A DNA stretch of 64,000 bases from Xanthoparmelia taractica. Its lineage: Eukaryota > Ascomycota > Lecanoromycetes > Lecanorales > Parmeliaceae. Made by a program: the position numbers and the translations under genes. The notes beneath the pieces were generated by a model that saw only the letters and a list, made by a program, of their open reading frames with translations, was not told the DNA's origin and made no database searches. The DNA is taken from NCBI GenBank assembly GCA_033085395.1, contig JANQBS010000138.1, positions 43,805 through 107,804 on the forward strand. Direction: 5' to 3'. Positions within the stretch are counted from its first letter, which is position 1, and each line of letters starts with the position of its first letter. Below, one piece after another: positions 35,752 to 49,373 of the stretch.

Positions 35752-38700
35752 TTAGAACCCCCCAGTGACCTTATGGAACCAACTCGAGCGTTTCCCCTGC
35801 CCAGTCTTCCCGTCGAACGTCTTCATCCCAGCCCCCAACTTCACACCTCCGAGATCACTCTGTCTCCTATTCATGCTCCCCAGCCCTCCGTACCTCTCCT
35901 CCGCCCCGCTGCCCTCACTGCTCCGAACCTCCTTCTCCTTCCTCCGCCTCCTGCGCTCTTCCTGCTCATCACCGAGAGGGTCAGTGTACATACGGCTACT
36001 CCTCTTTGGCTTCTTGTGGCTCGCGCGCCTGGCGTATTCGTCCTCCATTAGGTCCGCAGCACCTTTGGATCTGTAGTCAGGGGCTTGCTCCATAATTGTG
36101 GGCTCGAGTGGTGGGGGCTCAGGCGGCTCAGAGACTTGGGATTTGACCCAGGAGGCGGTGTGGTCGTTGCCTCCGTAGGGGTCATTTTCGTTGATGGGAC
36201 GGCTGTTGCGGGGGTCAAAGTAGTCGTCAACCGGTGCCATTGTGGATTTTCGACGCGAAGATTTGGGGCGTTCGGTAGCTTTGTCCATGTGAGAGCGACG
36301 ACGGTCCGATGTGCGAGGTCGAGATGAGGATGCCGCTGGGGCCTCTTTTTCTGTATCACGGCGCTTAGACCGGGGTTTAAGTATGTCGTCTTCGAGCGCC
36401 CGGTTTGCCTCTTCTTCTCTGCGACGAGCTTCTCGTGCAGCTCGACGGTCTTCTTTATTCTCGAGGCGGCGGGCTTCAGCTTCTTCATCCTTACGAGCAC
36501 GTTTATCGCGGTCGTCCTTGAGCTTGGCTTTGTCTGCTGCACGACGCTTAGCTCGTCGATCAGCCTCATATCTTAAAGCTTCTTCACGTTGCTCTTTGGC
36601 AATACGATCATCCTCTGCACGTTTGGCCCGTCTCTTCTCTCTCCGTGCGTCGGCATCTTCTGCTTCGGCGGCTCCTCCAACGTCTCTAGCAATGTCGTAG
36701 ACATAGCCTTCAGCTGCACGATCAACCTTCTCGGATTTTCTGCGTTCATCACGACGAGGACGCTTGGCAGAGTCATCTCCTCCTGTGACGGTACGCTTGC
36801 GGGGTGCTATTTCTTCATCTTCCACCGTGGCTTTGCTTTTTGTAAGCCTGTTGACCTCCGGCGCACGACGATTTTTACGGAAGGCGCCAAACAGCCCGCC
36901 ACCTAACCCAACGGACTTGCTATCAGCTCTCTTTGAGCTTGTGGCTGAGCGCTGGAGTCCTTTAGGCTTGGTAATAAACTGCATATCATCGGGCCCTGGC
37001 TCTACACCTGCGTCACCGGAAGAGCCCGCGTCAACCATAACAACATCATCATCTAAATCGTTTTCAACCTTGGACTTTTTCTTGGAGCTACTGGGCTCCG
37101 TTTTGGGGTCTCGCTTAGATTTACTTCGGTCGGGCAGATCCTTTTTGATAGATGAACCTGGCTCGACATCCGTTCCTCTGGATTTGCTCTTCGAGCCCGT
37201 GTCTTTGGTGGCAGTGGTCTTTTTGCCTTCGGGAAGAGCCCCGTCTAAATCATTGACCATGTCGATGTCGTCCGAGTCGATGGCGTAAGGATCTGGAACA
37301 GCTAAATCGCCACCGTCAGCTGTCTCTAAAGACTTCTCGAACATTGCTGCATCGTTCTTACCAGAGGCTGTCTGTTTGCCTCGTGTCGAGGCTTTTCTGT
37401 CCAGCTTGGCAGTACCCATCATCTTTGCGGCTTTTGACGCCATTTGCGGTGCTTCTTCAGCTGGCGGAGACGGGAGACCGGTGGCATCGACATCCACAGA
37501 CTGCCTCCTGGAAGAACTACTTTTGGGGCCTGATGCCGCGGTGCTGTTCTTTCGAACAGACTTGGTCCGGACAGGAGGTCCGAATAGCGCACCAAAGCTT
37601 GAACCTCGAGATTTGGGTGGACGAGATTCCGTTTTCTTTGGCTTGTCGGAGTCTGACGACTTAGAGTCAGACTTGACTGTCACCTTGTCTTTCTCTTTGG
37701 CTGTCCGGGTGGACTTTGATCTGGTGAAGCCAGCAGCAGTGACCTTCTCTTTCTTAGGCGGCGATGAGACGTCAGCATCGTCCTTTGATTTCGATTCCTT
37801 CTTCTTTGGGGGAGCTGCACTCCAGAGGCCCCAAGAAGATGCGCCTCCTTCTTTGGCTATGCGAGGTCGCTCTTTCTTGGCAGGCTTTTCCTCTTTGGTC
37901 TCGGGTGGTGGTGTCGGTGGTTCTTTTGGCTCTGGGGTATCGCGAGTCTTTGCAGTGAGTTTCGAGTCTTTGGTAGGTTTGGCGCTTTTCTGAGATTCTT
38001 TCTTCTCAAGAGGGGGTTCATCATCGAGGATCTCATCAAGGTTATTGAAGTCGTCGTCCATGCCTTCGCCTGGGAAACTGCCCGGAACGGTTTCTTCTTC
38101 GGAAGCCTTCTTCTTGGCTTTGGAAGCAGGCGAAAAAGTCTTCGCTTTTGATGGGGCGCTTTTACTTGGTGCTACGTCTTTGGTTTTACTTGATGGGCCA
38201 GCTTCATTGATATTGTCGAGAATTGATGTTGGTTCAGGATCTGGGTCGGGTGGCGCAGAAAGTGAAGCCTTATTATTCTTCTCCCTCTCAATCTCCTTGA
38301 CTCTCTGCAAAACGGAAGAAGTTTTGGTGGTTGATTTGGAAGTAGACATTGCTGCTGCTGATTTGAAAGATTTTGAAGGTTGCGACGTCCAAGGTTGTTG
38401 GTCATCTTTATCCATGGCTTCTGGCTCATTCGAGACTTGCTTCGTTCCCGTTGATTTCTGATTGGTCAAATCCTTAGCGCCAATTTCCTTTTTGCCCCAA
38501 GTCTCATCTGCTCCTTTCTTGCCAGCTGTCTTCTTCAACGGAGATGATGCCCATGGACTGAAGGCAACATTATTCGTATTCATATCCACTTCTGGCTCAG
38601 CATCCTTCATCATCTCCTCCTCATCATTATAGTCGTCGTTGTCGTCGTAGTCATATTCCTCTTCCTTCTCCTCCTCCTCCTTCTCCTCCTCCTCCTTCTC

Positions 38701-41700
38701 CTCCTCCTCCTCCTCCTCCTCCTTCGCTTTCGATTCCTTTGCCGCCTTATCCTTGTCCTTGGCGCTCATTTTAGACTTGGAGGCAGGCGTCGTTCCCACA
38801 TTGCCCCAGAAACTCTTGGCGGCTTTCGCAGCTGTCTCCTCTTTTGATGCATCTTTCTTGTCCTTTACGCCCTTCTTACCGGCCTTCAAGTCCTCTTTAG
38901 CATCTTTCTTGGCATCTTTCTTCCCCTTCGTAGTGGTCTCGGCAGGTGCATAGTCACCCCAGTTATCATCCACCAGTTCCTCTCCAGATTCCTCCTCAGG
39001 CTCCGGAGTCAAGCCTTGAGCAGGCGGAGTGGGTGCTGGGGGTGGCGTCATTTCCCACGGCATCTCCTTCTTGCCGCCTTTCTTCGGTTCCTTTTTGATT
39101 GCTCCAGCCCCCGAAGTTGAACCCCAGGTATCTCCCTCTACGGCCGGTATATCATCAGGAATCGAGTCTGCAAGCAAGTTCTTGGTCTTTGAGGCTTCCG
39201 GCGATGTAGTGATCTTGCCCTTCTTGCCTAGCTTTCCTTTGGCCTTGTCCTTTCCCTTCTTTTGATTCTCATCTCTTTCCTTTTCCTCAGCCTCTTCCTT
39301 TTCCTTCCGTTCCTTTTCTTCGGCTGCTTCCATTTCTCTCCACTCATTCTCTTCAGCCTCTTCCCTTTCATTCCTCTCCTGCTCTTCAGCATCTTCCCTT
39401 TCCTTGGCTTCTTTTGCCTCCTTATCCTTCTTCTCCCTTTCCTTCTCCCTCTTTCTCTTTTCCTTGGCGGAAAGATTGGCCCAGTTCGCTGTGTCGTCCT
39501 CAACCATGTCCTTATTTTCCTCTGGTTCTTGCGCAGCCACGAAATCGGGTACAGCGACCTTGTTTTTTTTCCCTTTCTTTTCCTTATTCTTGTCTTTGTC
39601 GTTTTTTCCAGTACCCCAGTTATCAAACGAAAAAGCGTCTGGAACATCAGGGACAGGAGGCGGAGGCGGCGGCCCTTCATCCCCTTTGGAGCCAGTACTA
39701 GCAAGTGAATTCCCTCTGTTCTTCTTGTCCTTCTTCTTGTCACTGCCAAAGCCACTCGCCCAGTCATCATCGGCCGCCATAATGGCAGCGTCCGTAGCGA
39801 ATTTGGACTCAATAGCTGGCACAGGATCTTCCTGGACTTCTGATACGAGGTTCTTTTTGCCCTTCTTGCCCTTCGTAGATCCTGTGCGTGATAGAGCTGG
39901 CTTTTCCTCAACTACTGGCTTCGCCTCTATAGGTTTGGGCTCCTCCACGCCATCCTTCTTGCCCTTCTTTTTATCCTTCTTAGAACCAAATGCGCCCCAT
40001 GTGGTGTCAATTTCAGGGTCAGGCGTTTCCTCAACGACCTCGTTCTCCTCATCTTCTTGCTGATCCCACATATTGAGTTTCTTAGCTTTCTTCATGTCCT
40101 TGCCCTTCTTCGTACCGGTAGGACTCCAGTCATGAATAGGCTCCGGTTCCGGCTCTTTTGCCGTCGGTTCTTCGGTCTTGTCAATATCCTTCTTGCTCTT
40201 TCTTTTGGCATCCTTCTTGGCGAACGAGCCCGAACCAATGTCTGCTTCGGGCTCTGGCTCAGGAATGGCAGTAAATGCCGTTTCTCCACTTTTATCACCT
40301 TTCTTTCCCTGTTTGCCTTTTTTGTCATCCTTCCTCCCCAACGAGGTAAAGCCAAAGTCCAGTCCTGGCTCAGCATCTGGGAATGCAGTGATCGTTGGCT
40401 CTTCAACTTTCTCAGGCTCTTTCTTTCCTTTCTTGCCCTTCTTGTCATCACTCTTTCCCCACGAGCCAAAGTCCAAATCCGGATCGGCTTCGGGTTCTGG
40501 AAAAGCCGTGGTCGTTGACTCTTCGACTTTCTCAGGCTCTTTTTTGCCACCCTTTCTCTTCTCTTTTTTGCTGGATGAACTTTTGCCGATATCGACTTCT
40601 GGTTCCACTTCAGGTACCATGGTGACAGCTGATTCCTCGACCTTCTCAGCCTCTTTCTTACCCTTTTTTTTCTCCTTTTTCCCAAATGTACCCCAGGCAG
40701 CATCTGGTTCAGGCTCCGCTTCCGGTACAGCCACAACAGTTGGCTCGTCAACCTCTACGATCTTTTTACCCTTCTTTCCACCTTTCTTATTGCCAAACCC
40801 GCCCCATTCATCAATAGCAGGCTCTGAAGATACATGTTGGACAGCGACTGGATGCGGAGCCATCTCTTCTTCGCCCTTCTTGCCCTTCTTTTTCTTGGCA
40901 GAAGAAACTCCCCAGGTATTCCATGAGTCAGCTGCGGCAGGCTCGGGATCCGCAAGTGCCGTACCAATGGTGTTTGGATCCGGGTTATTAGAAGTGTCGT
41001 CGAAGGTACCCTTCTTCTTCGATATCTGCTCCTTCTTTCCAGCAGCCGTGAAGGTTTCGCAATCGTCATTGCCTCCCAGGTGATCTACCTTGGCCTTCTC
41101 GTCCTCCCTCTCTTCGTCAAGTGCACCAAAGTTGAAAGCGTCGAAACCACCGGTTGCTGTTTTCTTCTTCTGGTTTTTCTTATTCCCACCAAATGACCAA
41201 GTGTTGCTGTCTATCGTATCTGTCGTAGATTCTTTCGTTGCCCTAGCGAACGAGTCTGCAATATCTGTAGTCGCCGTATCAGCTCCACTAAAATTCCAAT
41301 TGCTGCCGGTGTTCCAAGCAGTGCCTCCTCCTCCTCCTCCTCCTCCTCCTCCCCAACCGCCGAATGAGCCGAACCCGCCACTGTCTTTTGTTTCCATAGG
41401 ACCAAAACTGAGGTCGATCTTCGGCACACTGTCGTCCAGGTTGATATCGGCAAAATCACTCGTGCCATTGGCTGCGGGCTCAATCTTGGGAACGTGAGCT
41501 GTTGTGTCCATACTCGTGACCCATTTCTAGCTTACCTTCCCCTTTTTGTCTTTCTTGCCTTTCTTAGTTGTCGAAGCCGTAAAAGCTCCCCAGTCCTGAC
41601 TCACATCCCCATTCGTATCATCGGCCCAGTCCAATGTACCTTCTCCGTTAGCTTCTTCTTCCTCTTTCCGTTTCTTTTCCTCTTCTTCCTCCTGCTTCTT

Positions 41701-42578
41701 TTTCTCTTCCTCTTTCGCCTTCTTGCTCTTCTTCTTCTTCCCAGTATCCCAACCACCCCACTCGTCACCACCTCCACCATCGTCTCCAGCACCCCCATCT
41801 CCATTGTTACCTCCACCAGCTCCTCCACCGCCATTGTCCTCCCCACCTTCGCCGCCTTCAGCAGTTCCTTCGCCAGCTTCATCGTTCCATCTGGCTGCGT
41901 CCGCTTGCTTTTTCTGCTGTTTGTCCTTCTTCTTGTTAGGTGCTTGACGGAAATTTGAGGTGTCACCGAAGTCTATGTCAGGCGTCGTCATTTGATTTAG
42001 AGGTACAACACTGTTGGCGGATTTGTAGGAGTAGGCTGGTGGTGGAACGGGATAGTCGCAAGCTGCTTTAGCGAGAGCTAAGTCACCTACGCAATCATAG
42101 TTTGGAAGCTCATCTGCTATTGAGTCGTTGTATGAAGGTGGGGGCTCGAAATGCAGGGACTCTGTAGATCTTGCGTTGTCATATACTACGGCATCGAGGC
42201 TATCGAGTATGGCTTTGATGTTCTCCAAATGTTCCAGGCATTGGGCCTGCTAAGCAGTCAGAGTTCCTGTACATTTCCACTGTAGAGCGTGACATTGCAT
42301 CTCTTTGTGCCATGATCCCATGGTGATACAAGACCGGATAGGGTAGAAATTGTTGAAAGTATTTTTGGTCTTCTTACCTGGCTTGAAAGTGGCGTCGTCT
42401 TCTCCAGTGCTAGGTCCCGTTGCATGCATGAACTTGCACACCGCCCCGTAGCTAATACACAACAGCCGGCGTTCATCACATCATCCAAACCAATCTTCCG
42501 TTGCGGGATTTCTTGCTGCAGATGTCCATGTTCGCGACTGTCTTCGCAATGCGATCTGACAGCTACTACTGCTGCCAT
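35752..42578 (-). CDS. Giant Lys/Glu-rich repeat protein of unknown function (~2,200 aa)
   Basis: I infer three exons: 42,578-42,378 (tentative), 42,246-41,536 and 41,484-35,752, together about 2,214 residues. Exons two and three are separated by an apparent stop, but a 51-nt intron (GTAAGC, CTCAC branch, CCCAAG end) removes it in frame. Features are an N-terminal PPPSYNDS/PPPAYSYKSAN segment, a Gly/Asp-rich stretch, and then many degenerate repeats of about 35-40 residues. A typical repeat is W-GxFGKKEKKKGKKE followed by an acidic EPEPE spacer (about 39,950-40,900). Next come coiled-coil-like Glu/Lys/Arg regions, a poly-Glu run at 38,660-38,725, Ser/Lys-rich disorder, and a C-terminal tail ending SSWFHKVTGGF. 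Similar proteins occur in other Pezizomycotina without an assigned function. It is probably largely disordered, nuclear or scaffold-like, but that is inference. The 5' exon is uncertain. Confidence 0.72.
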
Positions 42579-43500
42579 TGCGGGATATTGGGGCACTGAG
42601 TCGTAAGATCCTGCACAAGGTCATTGAAGCAACGGAGACAGCAACAAGACCAGCACTTAGAACAGAGAATGCGAAAGCGATGTGCAATTGACGTCGAGGA
42701 GAGCAAACAGCCTCCCAATAGTATCGAACTCTGTAGTATGGAGGACTGAACGTCTATAAGGTTGATGCTGTTGTCGGTAGAGAATTGCAACGGAGAAGGG
42801 GCGGCAACAGACGTGGTCACGACTCTGGCATTCTACCCCCGCCTGTCGGTTGTATCGCCTTATCCTCCGAGCTTGTGCGACGATATCTCAATCGATCATT
42901 CCCCCTAGGCTTGCCTTCATTTTACAGCAGCTTCATGATCATACGCTGAAAAAGAATTTGTATGTTCAAATGAAGAAATTATGATATTATTTATATTTAC
43001 TGGCTAATATGCAGTGCGGATAAAATCTCTGACTACGAGTTACTATTGGTCGTCTTCTCCTTTGGTAGCATCAGCAATATCCATCAAAGCCAATAGATGT
43101 GTAGAGGTTGCATGCTAAAGCACTGATTTGCAGTTAGGTCTCATGCCCCAAGGCCTAGATGAGTCAAATCATGCGCAAAGTTGCCCTCAGTGGACATCGG
43201 GCCCTACCACTCAATGGCGTTTCTCGCGGGACATGTACATTTGATATCTGTGTGTATCCTCTAGTATGATACAGGGGGCTCGGCATCTCTTGTCCCCATG
43301 CCCTCATAGTGATCCTCTCTTTTTAATAGCTAATTAGCTATGATTTTTCAAACAATGTGCTTCAAACTCCCTTCACGGTGCAAACACCGGCTATGACCGT
43401 AGTCTCAACAGGCAGTGGTTTCCTTTTGTCCCCAACACCTTGCAAAATACATGTCAATCCGTCGGCCAATGTCTCTCCTTCCGTCGTATCTCAGGTAGCA
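42579..43500. other. Intergenic region upstream of the giant gene
   Basis: The left part (42,579-42,830) contains overlapping short frames and could belong to an earlier 5' exon or leader of the giant gene. The rest up to the CHD1 stop at 43,501 shows no coding signal. It contains the giant gene's promoter and the CHD1 3' region. Confidence 0.35.
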
Positions 43501-46500
43501 CTATTCTTTCTGTTCCTGCTTCACAGCGACGCCGTTGCTTTGACCATTCGTATGTGGTGGCTCTGCCTTTGCGGTAGGCTCTTGCTGAGCCGGTAGTGCG
43601 CTTGCAGAAGCTGAATTTGCGATACGATCGTACATGTTCTTTATGTTGCTTCCTGGAGTTCCTGCATTGGGCCAATAGTCCGCCACGAAGTTCCTACCAA
43701 AAGGATTAGTTAAGCAGGAGAGTGCAACGACACAGTGAACGTAACTCACCAGAACGAAGCTTCATCGTCCTCGGTCGTATCTGGATCTGAGACTAAATCC
43801 GCCACGTGACTCCCAATCTTGACCAACTCCTCTCTCAAAATTCTCGCCCGGGTGTGCTTGTCTCGCACACCTTCTTTTGTAGCACCTCTAACCAATAGCA
43901 AACTTGGCTTCACAGGACCGAAGAGCTTCCACAAAAGCCTATTGACTTTTGGTGCATTGTCGTTGCTATTGCTTTGACGGTGGAGATTTGGTGAATGTTG
44001 GCGACGCTCTTCGTGTTTTCGGTCACCACCTGGTTTTGGTCGAATGTCGCTTCTCGGGGTATGACTATTCTGCTCTCCGTTAGAAATGCGCCGCTCGGTG
44101 CTGTTACGGCTGCGATGCTTTTCTGATTCGCGGTGCCCTCTTCGGGCAGACGATGGAGCAGGAGAGGCTGATACGCTCGTCCGGCTATCCGTGATTTTAG
44201 CATACATGCCGTTTTTCTTGTTGTTCCGGTGGTGGTTTTCGACGGCGCGTTTTGCGGCGAGATTGGTACCACCGCTCGTCTTCTCCTTAAGCACCGAGAG
44301 CAGATAGTCCGCACGTCGCACAAGATGCACCGCACCGGGCGACTTGACACTCTTCTCTTCGCCCTTACTACGTTCCTCTTTCTTCTCGACACGATGCTCC
44401 TCCAAGAAGAATTTATCCCCCAAAGCCAAGTCAGCGTCATCACGGATCTGAACCCAAGCACCGTAGCCATGTCGAACAATTCCAACGCAAAGCATTCCGT
44501 CTTCTTTGGAGCCCCAGTCGCAGGTGTAGGTTGCTCCCTTTGAGGCCTCTGGGATTCGAAAGTTTTTAGGATCCTGGACTGTCTCAGTCACTTCCTTCAG
44601 CATTCGCATTTCGCCAGGGCGTTCGACAATGGTCTCCGCGTTAATGCGCTTTACGCCCTTGAAATCGAAGAGCACCGCTTTCTTGTCCTTTTTGGTCAGG
44701 CTTTTGCCAGCATGGCGTTCTAAAGCGTCAATACGGTCTTGCTCCTCCTTCATGAGCTTGGATGCCACCCCAACGATCTCCTGCAGAGAAGCCTTTAGAA
44801 GACCACGGTCTCTAGAGGTCAGTCGAGCTTCTTGGACTAGCTCGTCTCCACGGTCGTCAATAGAGCCAAATCGTAAATAGCCGCGGATCAGATTGCGAAC
44901 TTCCTTTTCGCTCAGTGGGCGCTTCGGGTCTTGACCAGGTCGTTGATCCGAGTCCTCCGCACCTGCTTCGATCGCCGCAAGATCTCTTGCGCGCTTCTTA
45001 GCAGCCCGCTCTTCTCGCTCCTCGTCGGCTTGCTTTCGCTTCCGGGGCGCGTTTTGTTCGATAACGTCGGCGAGATAACGATCGTCTGCCTTCTTCTTCT
45101 CTTCTGCTTTGATCTCATCGAGCTGGTCTTTGGGGATGATCTGATCCCATTCAAGATCAATCTTGACATCCGTATACTCGAAGCTCTTAAGGAAATCTTC
45201 TCCGCCGTCGGCTGCAATACTTTCAGGCTGTTCGGTCTTATGCTCTTCGGCGTTCTCAAGCACAGACTCGATGTCGAGTTCTTCGAGCTTCTTCTGATTG
45301 CCAGACTGCTGAAACATCTTCTCTCCACGGCGCTTAAGTATGCGTGAGATATCTTCGGAGGAATTAGGCTCTGCTATTGCTTTGCCCACACGTGCCATCC
45401 TGTCGGTCAGCTCTTTTGCGTCCTTGTCCGTAACGCCTCGCTGTATCGTGATAAATTCGAGCATGAGCTTGTTGCGGGCGCGCTCGAGGACCTCTTCTTC
45501 GACCGTCTCCTTTGAAACAAGCCTGTATATGCTGACCGGCTTGGTCTGCCCGATACGGTGAGCACGAGCCATGGCTTGAAGATCAGCTTGAGGATTCCAG
45601 TCAGAGTCAAATAAGATGACAGTGTCAGCAGTCATCAAATTGATGCCTAAGCCTCCTGCTCTTGTTGAAAGCAGGAAGCAGAAGTCATCGCTGTTTGGCG
45701 CATTGAACTTATTGATTGCAATCCGACGAGGTCCAGCAGCTATCGTACCATCAAGACGCTGAAATTGGTATTTTCTGTAACATAGGTAGTCCTCCAAGAT
45801 GTCTAGCATTTTGACCATCTGGCTAAAAATGAGAACACGATGATTGTCTTTCCTCAATTTGGCAAGTAGCTGGTCCAGTAGCATCATCTTGCCGCTACTG
45901 GTAATTATAGCCTTAAGTTTATCTTCGCTTCGCGAACTTCCGCCCAAGATTCGTTCTTCGGCGCCGGGAAACATGAATGGATGGTTGCTGGCTTTCTTCA
46001 ACTCCATCATGATGTTGAGTAGAGACTGCTTTTGACCTTTTGCACCCTCATTGAGCGCAGTATAATTTCGAGTGAGAATATTCTTATAGTAGTCCAGTTG
46101 AACATCTGACAGCTCGACTCTGATGATCTTCTCAGTCTTTTGTGGAATGTCATTCTCCACTTTGTTTTTGGTGCGGCGCAGCATATATGGTTGGATCGCA
46201 GCAGTCATCTGGTTGATCTTCTCGCTAGCCTCTTTCGAAGAGAGGTCCATATTCTCGTCGATACGAATAACTCCAGGCATGAGGAAGTCCATAAGTGCAG
46301 AAAGCTCTCCTAGCGTGTTCTGCATGGGCGTACCAGTGATCAGAAGACGACTGGGTGACTTAAAGTCGAGCAATCTGGCATACAACTGAGATTCGCGATT
46401 CTTGAGTCGATGTGCTTCATCAACAGCCATGAACTGCCATCTGATTTGGGACAAAAATGCTGCATCGGCGAGAATATATTCATAAGTAGTGAGGAGAACA

Positions 46501-48981
46501 TTGAACTTTGCTTTTCGAGGGTTACCTTCAAGTAGCAGCTCGTGCTCCCGAATGACGTTACGAGCAGCTTCGTTGCCGTTATAAACCACATAATTGACGT
46601 CGGGGGTCCAGTGATCAAACGTTTCGGCCCATGAGGGCATTGTCGAAAGGGGTACCACTACTATGAAGGGCCCTTGCTGCTGTCTGTCATGCCGCAGCCA
46701 GTTCATGAACGCTACCGTCTGCACAGTTTTCCCAAGGCCCATCTCGTCTGCGAGGATCACATTGTTTCCTCTGCACCAATTGAAAGCCAAGAAGTTTAGA
46801 CCTTGCATCTGAAATTCTCGGAGTGTTCCATGCTTGATGTAGGACGGTTGCTCCAATATGCGTTGAAACGTCCCTCTCGTGGCTGGATTGGACTCTGATT
46901 TATTTGATTGCGGTAGTGATGAGGTCCGATCCAGATAACGGTCGATCTCGTTTTGCGCAATATTGCTGACCAGGCTGCCATTTTCCCAGGTGCACGAATC
47001 ATAGTAGAGACCCTTCCCTATCTGATGTCAGTCTAGTGTTGATATTGCCATGATAGGGCACTTTACACTTTACAAGATACAGTGTATCCCCCTCCTCCTC
47101 ATCTTCTTTCATACCAATGACACGCTCAACTTTCCTGTAATCCTCGAGAGCGTCGGCATCACGTTCACGGTCAAGGGTCCACCTCTCCCTCTCTTCGGGA
47201 GGAACGTCCTTTCCCTGGTTCATGTGAATGTCCTCCTGAACCGTTTTGCGAAAGTAGTTCTCAAGTCGTCGTATACCGCGGCAAGAGGCCAAAGCGGCAT
47301 TAGTCTCCCAGGTCGAGTGATAGTGGGCTTTGCCTTGCCATTTGATCTTCTGAGTGTCAATTTCGAGATCTCAAAACATTGCAGAACGACCTGGAACGGT
47401 GACACTTACGTAGTATTGGAAATCATCTCTTCCAGGGTCGGTGACTTCTTCTATAGTCAAGTCAGTCTCTGATCCTACCGTCACTCTATGGTATCGCTGA
47501 CCGGTGTCTTCACGCAGGCGATGATTGAGCACCGCATCGATTGCAGGAACATTCTCCTCCGGCCCCGTCGGCCAGTAACCCTGGGGAACCATGTCCGCCT
47601 CATCATCAAACATGTCGTCATCATCTTCATTGTAGTTGGATACTTTAGCAGCTTTTCGTGTCGAGAAGCGTACCTCTCCGTGAGCAGGGGTTATGTCTCG
47701 GGTGGGTTGGACCGATCGACGGTGGTTTTTCTTGGCTGCAGCCCGACGAGATCCACCATAGGCATCAATATCAGACTCACTTTCAGAGGGTGATTGTGCT
47801 GAGGGGGTGTTTTGCTTGGATACTACAGGATATCGGTAAGCAACTGATGTGTCAAGAGTAGATTGACAGCACGAGGATAGCGTAGTGTGGACCTCACCTC
47901 GAGCAGAGGAGCCATTTTTTCGTCGCTTTCGTGGCGGGCCACTTCTAATGTCTGATCCTGAGTCATCGTCCTCAGAGTCTTCATCGACCTAACAGTGTCG
48001 ATTAGTAGGCCAGTATGTGCCGTGTGGAAGCAGGGTCACATACGATCTGTCTTGATGAACGGGGCCGACCCTGGGTGTTTTGCTTAGCGCTATGGCGGGG
48101 TTTGAGCGGGCGTTGACTTACGCTTCGTCGAAGGCCGTATAGCTCAGGATCGTTCAACATGTAGTCGTCGTGCTCCGGTCCCGCTTTGCGCTTTCGTTGA
48201 CGCGGCGAGTCTTGAGAAGACGACCGATCTCCACCGTGAGGTCCGGCATTGCCGGTAGGCGGTGTTGCCATATCGTAGTCAGGGTCGTCAGAGCCGACAG
48301 CGTCCTCATCCTGTAAGGATTCATCGTCTGAGGCCCTCATTTGACCATTCTTCCCATCCTCGTTTTGCTCGCTGTTTGGGAATGTACTGGGGGCATTGGG
48401 GGTATCAAGTGCCTCGGAGAGATCGCTCTCGCTTTGAGGGGTCACATCCCCATTGGTTGCAGGCTTAGTAGAGGAAGGCGAGAGGTGTCCGTTTGAGTAG
48501 GGAAGATCGGTAGTTGTAGAGGATGTGTGTTGGTACATCACGGTGCTTGCTATAACACCAGTACATTAGCATTGCTCGGTGAGAAAAGGTCACAGTACAT
48601 GAGCGCATTTCTGGCAGGTATGCAGACAGCAGGCGACCCAGTTAGCAGCCGAAGAAGCCCAGGAGACTTGACTGAGATGGAATAATTGAGAATATTAGAT
48701 GGAAGGATAGATCTTGGTGATGAAGTTGATGGAAAGCAATCTGCGGAATAGCAAACAGCTGTAGCACAAGGACTTGGATTGGTGGGAGTATAGAAAGGCC
48801 TACATCGGCAGCAGACTATACAGAAGCCCTCTCAAGCAGAAATAGAATAGATGGAGACTTTGTATGGAGTTTGTCGAATGTGGAGATGGGCATGTACAGC
48901 CGCAGGCAAATACTGAGCGACGACCCCAGCAATCATGTGCATTAACAGGGACAAGGGATCCGTGATGTACTTACAAGCCAT
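43501..48981 (-). CDS. CHD1: CHD1-type chromatin remodelling ATPase
   Basis: Eight exons (48,981-48,975; 48,549-48,122; 48,070-48,044; 47,988-47,898; 47,822-47,410; 47,349-47,062; 47,012-43,750; 43,693-43,501) join in frame to 1,569 residues. The start is MASSTVMMYQ, spread over a 7-nt first exon and a ~425-nt intron. Layout: an acidic Ser-rich N-terminus; two chromodomains (about residues 220-450, with YHSTWET and YYDSCTWEN); a SNF2 helicase with DEMGLGKT (about 507), DEAHRLKN (about 605), and the helicase C motifs LSTRAGGLGINL and RAHRIGQ; then the SANT-SLIDE DNA-binding region; and a C-terminal helical domain (VRLLWKLFGPVK-type). CHD1 slides and spaces nucleosomes on transcribed genes and binds H3K4me. 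It is divergent from RLI1. Confidence 0.95.
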
Positions 48982-49373
48982 GACTTCAAAGCCGCCTTGA
49001 TGAGTCCAAAATGTGTGTGGAGGTCTTGGTGTGTGAAGGGTGTCATAAATGGAAGACGGAGGGTGTCAAGTGGTTTCGTGAGGAATATCCGCCAGCTGCA
49101 GCATTAAATCGTAAGGCTGACGGAAGACCGCCAGTCGGACCAGTCGGCTAAACCTAGGCTACGTACCCCACTAAGCCTCGAATGCAAATGGGTGTTGAAG
49201 GACAACTTCTGTATCTTTTGCCTCTTACGGCTCAGAAGAGTTGAACGATTCTTGTGTGACCGTCTCTTGCTCCTGACTACTTGATCCCTGGACTCAAGGA
49301 CCTTCACGGAACAGAACAACCTAGACTTACTTGGTTCTACAATCCCTCAGATAGGTTCTCATAAACCCCCACA
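48982..49373. promoter_or_regulatory. Bidirectional promoter between CHD1 and RLI1
   Basis: Only 392 bases separate the two divergent start codons, so both promoters must overlap here. Both genes have conserved housekeeping functions, so co-regulation is plausible but not shown by any motif I can name with confidence. Confidence 0.55.

Noticed and set aside
36311..41497. Numerous long plus-strand Ser/Leu/Phe-rich ORFs
   Set aside because: They are antisense shadows of the Lys/Glu-rich giant gene, whose composition keeps opposite frames open.
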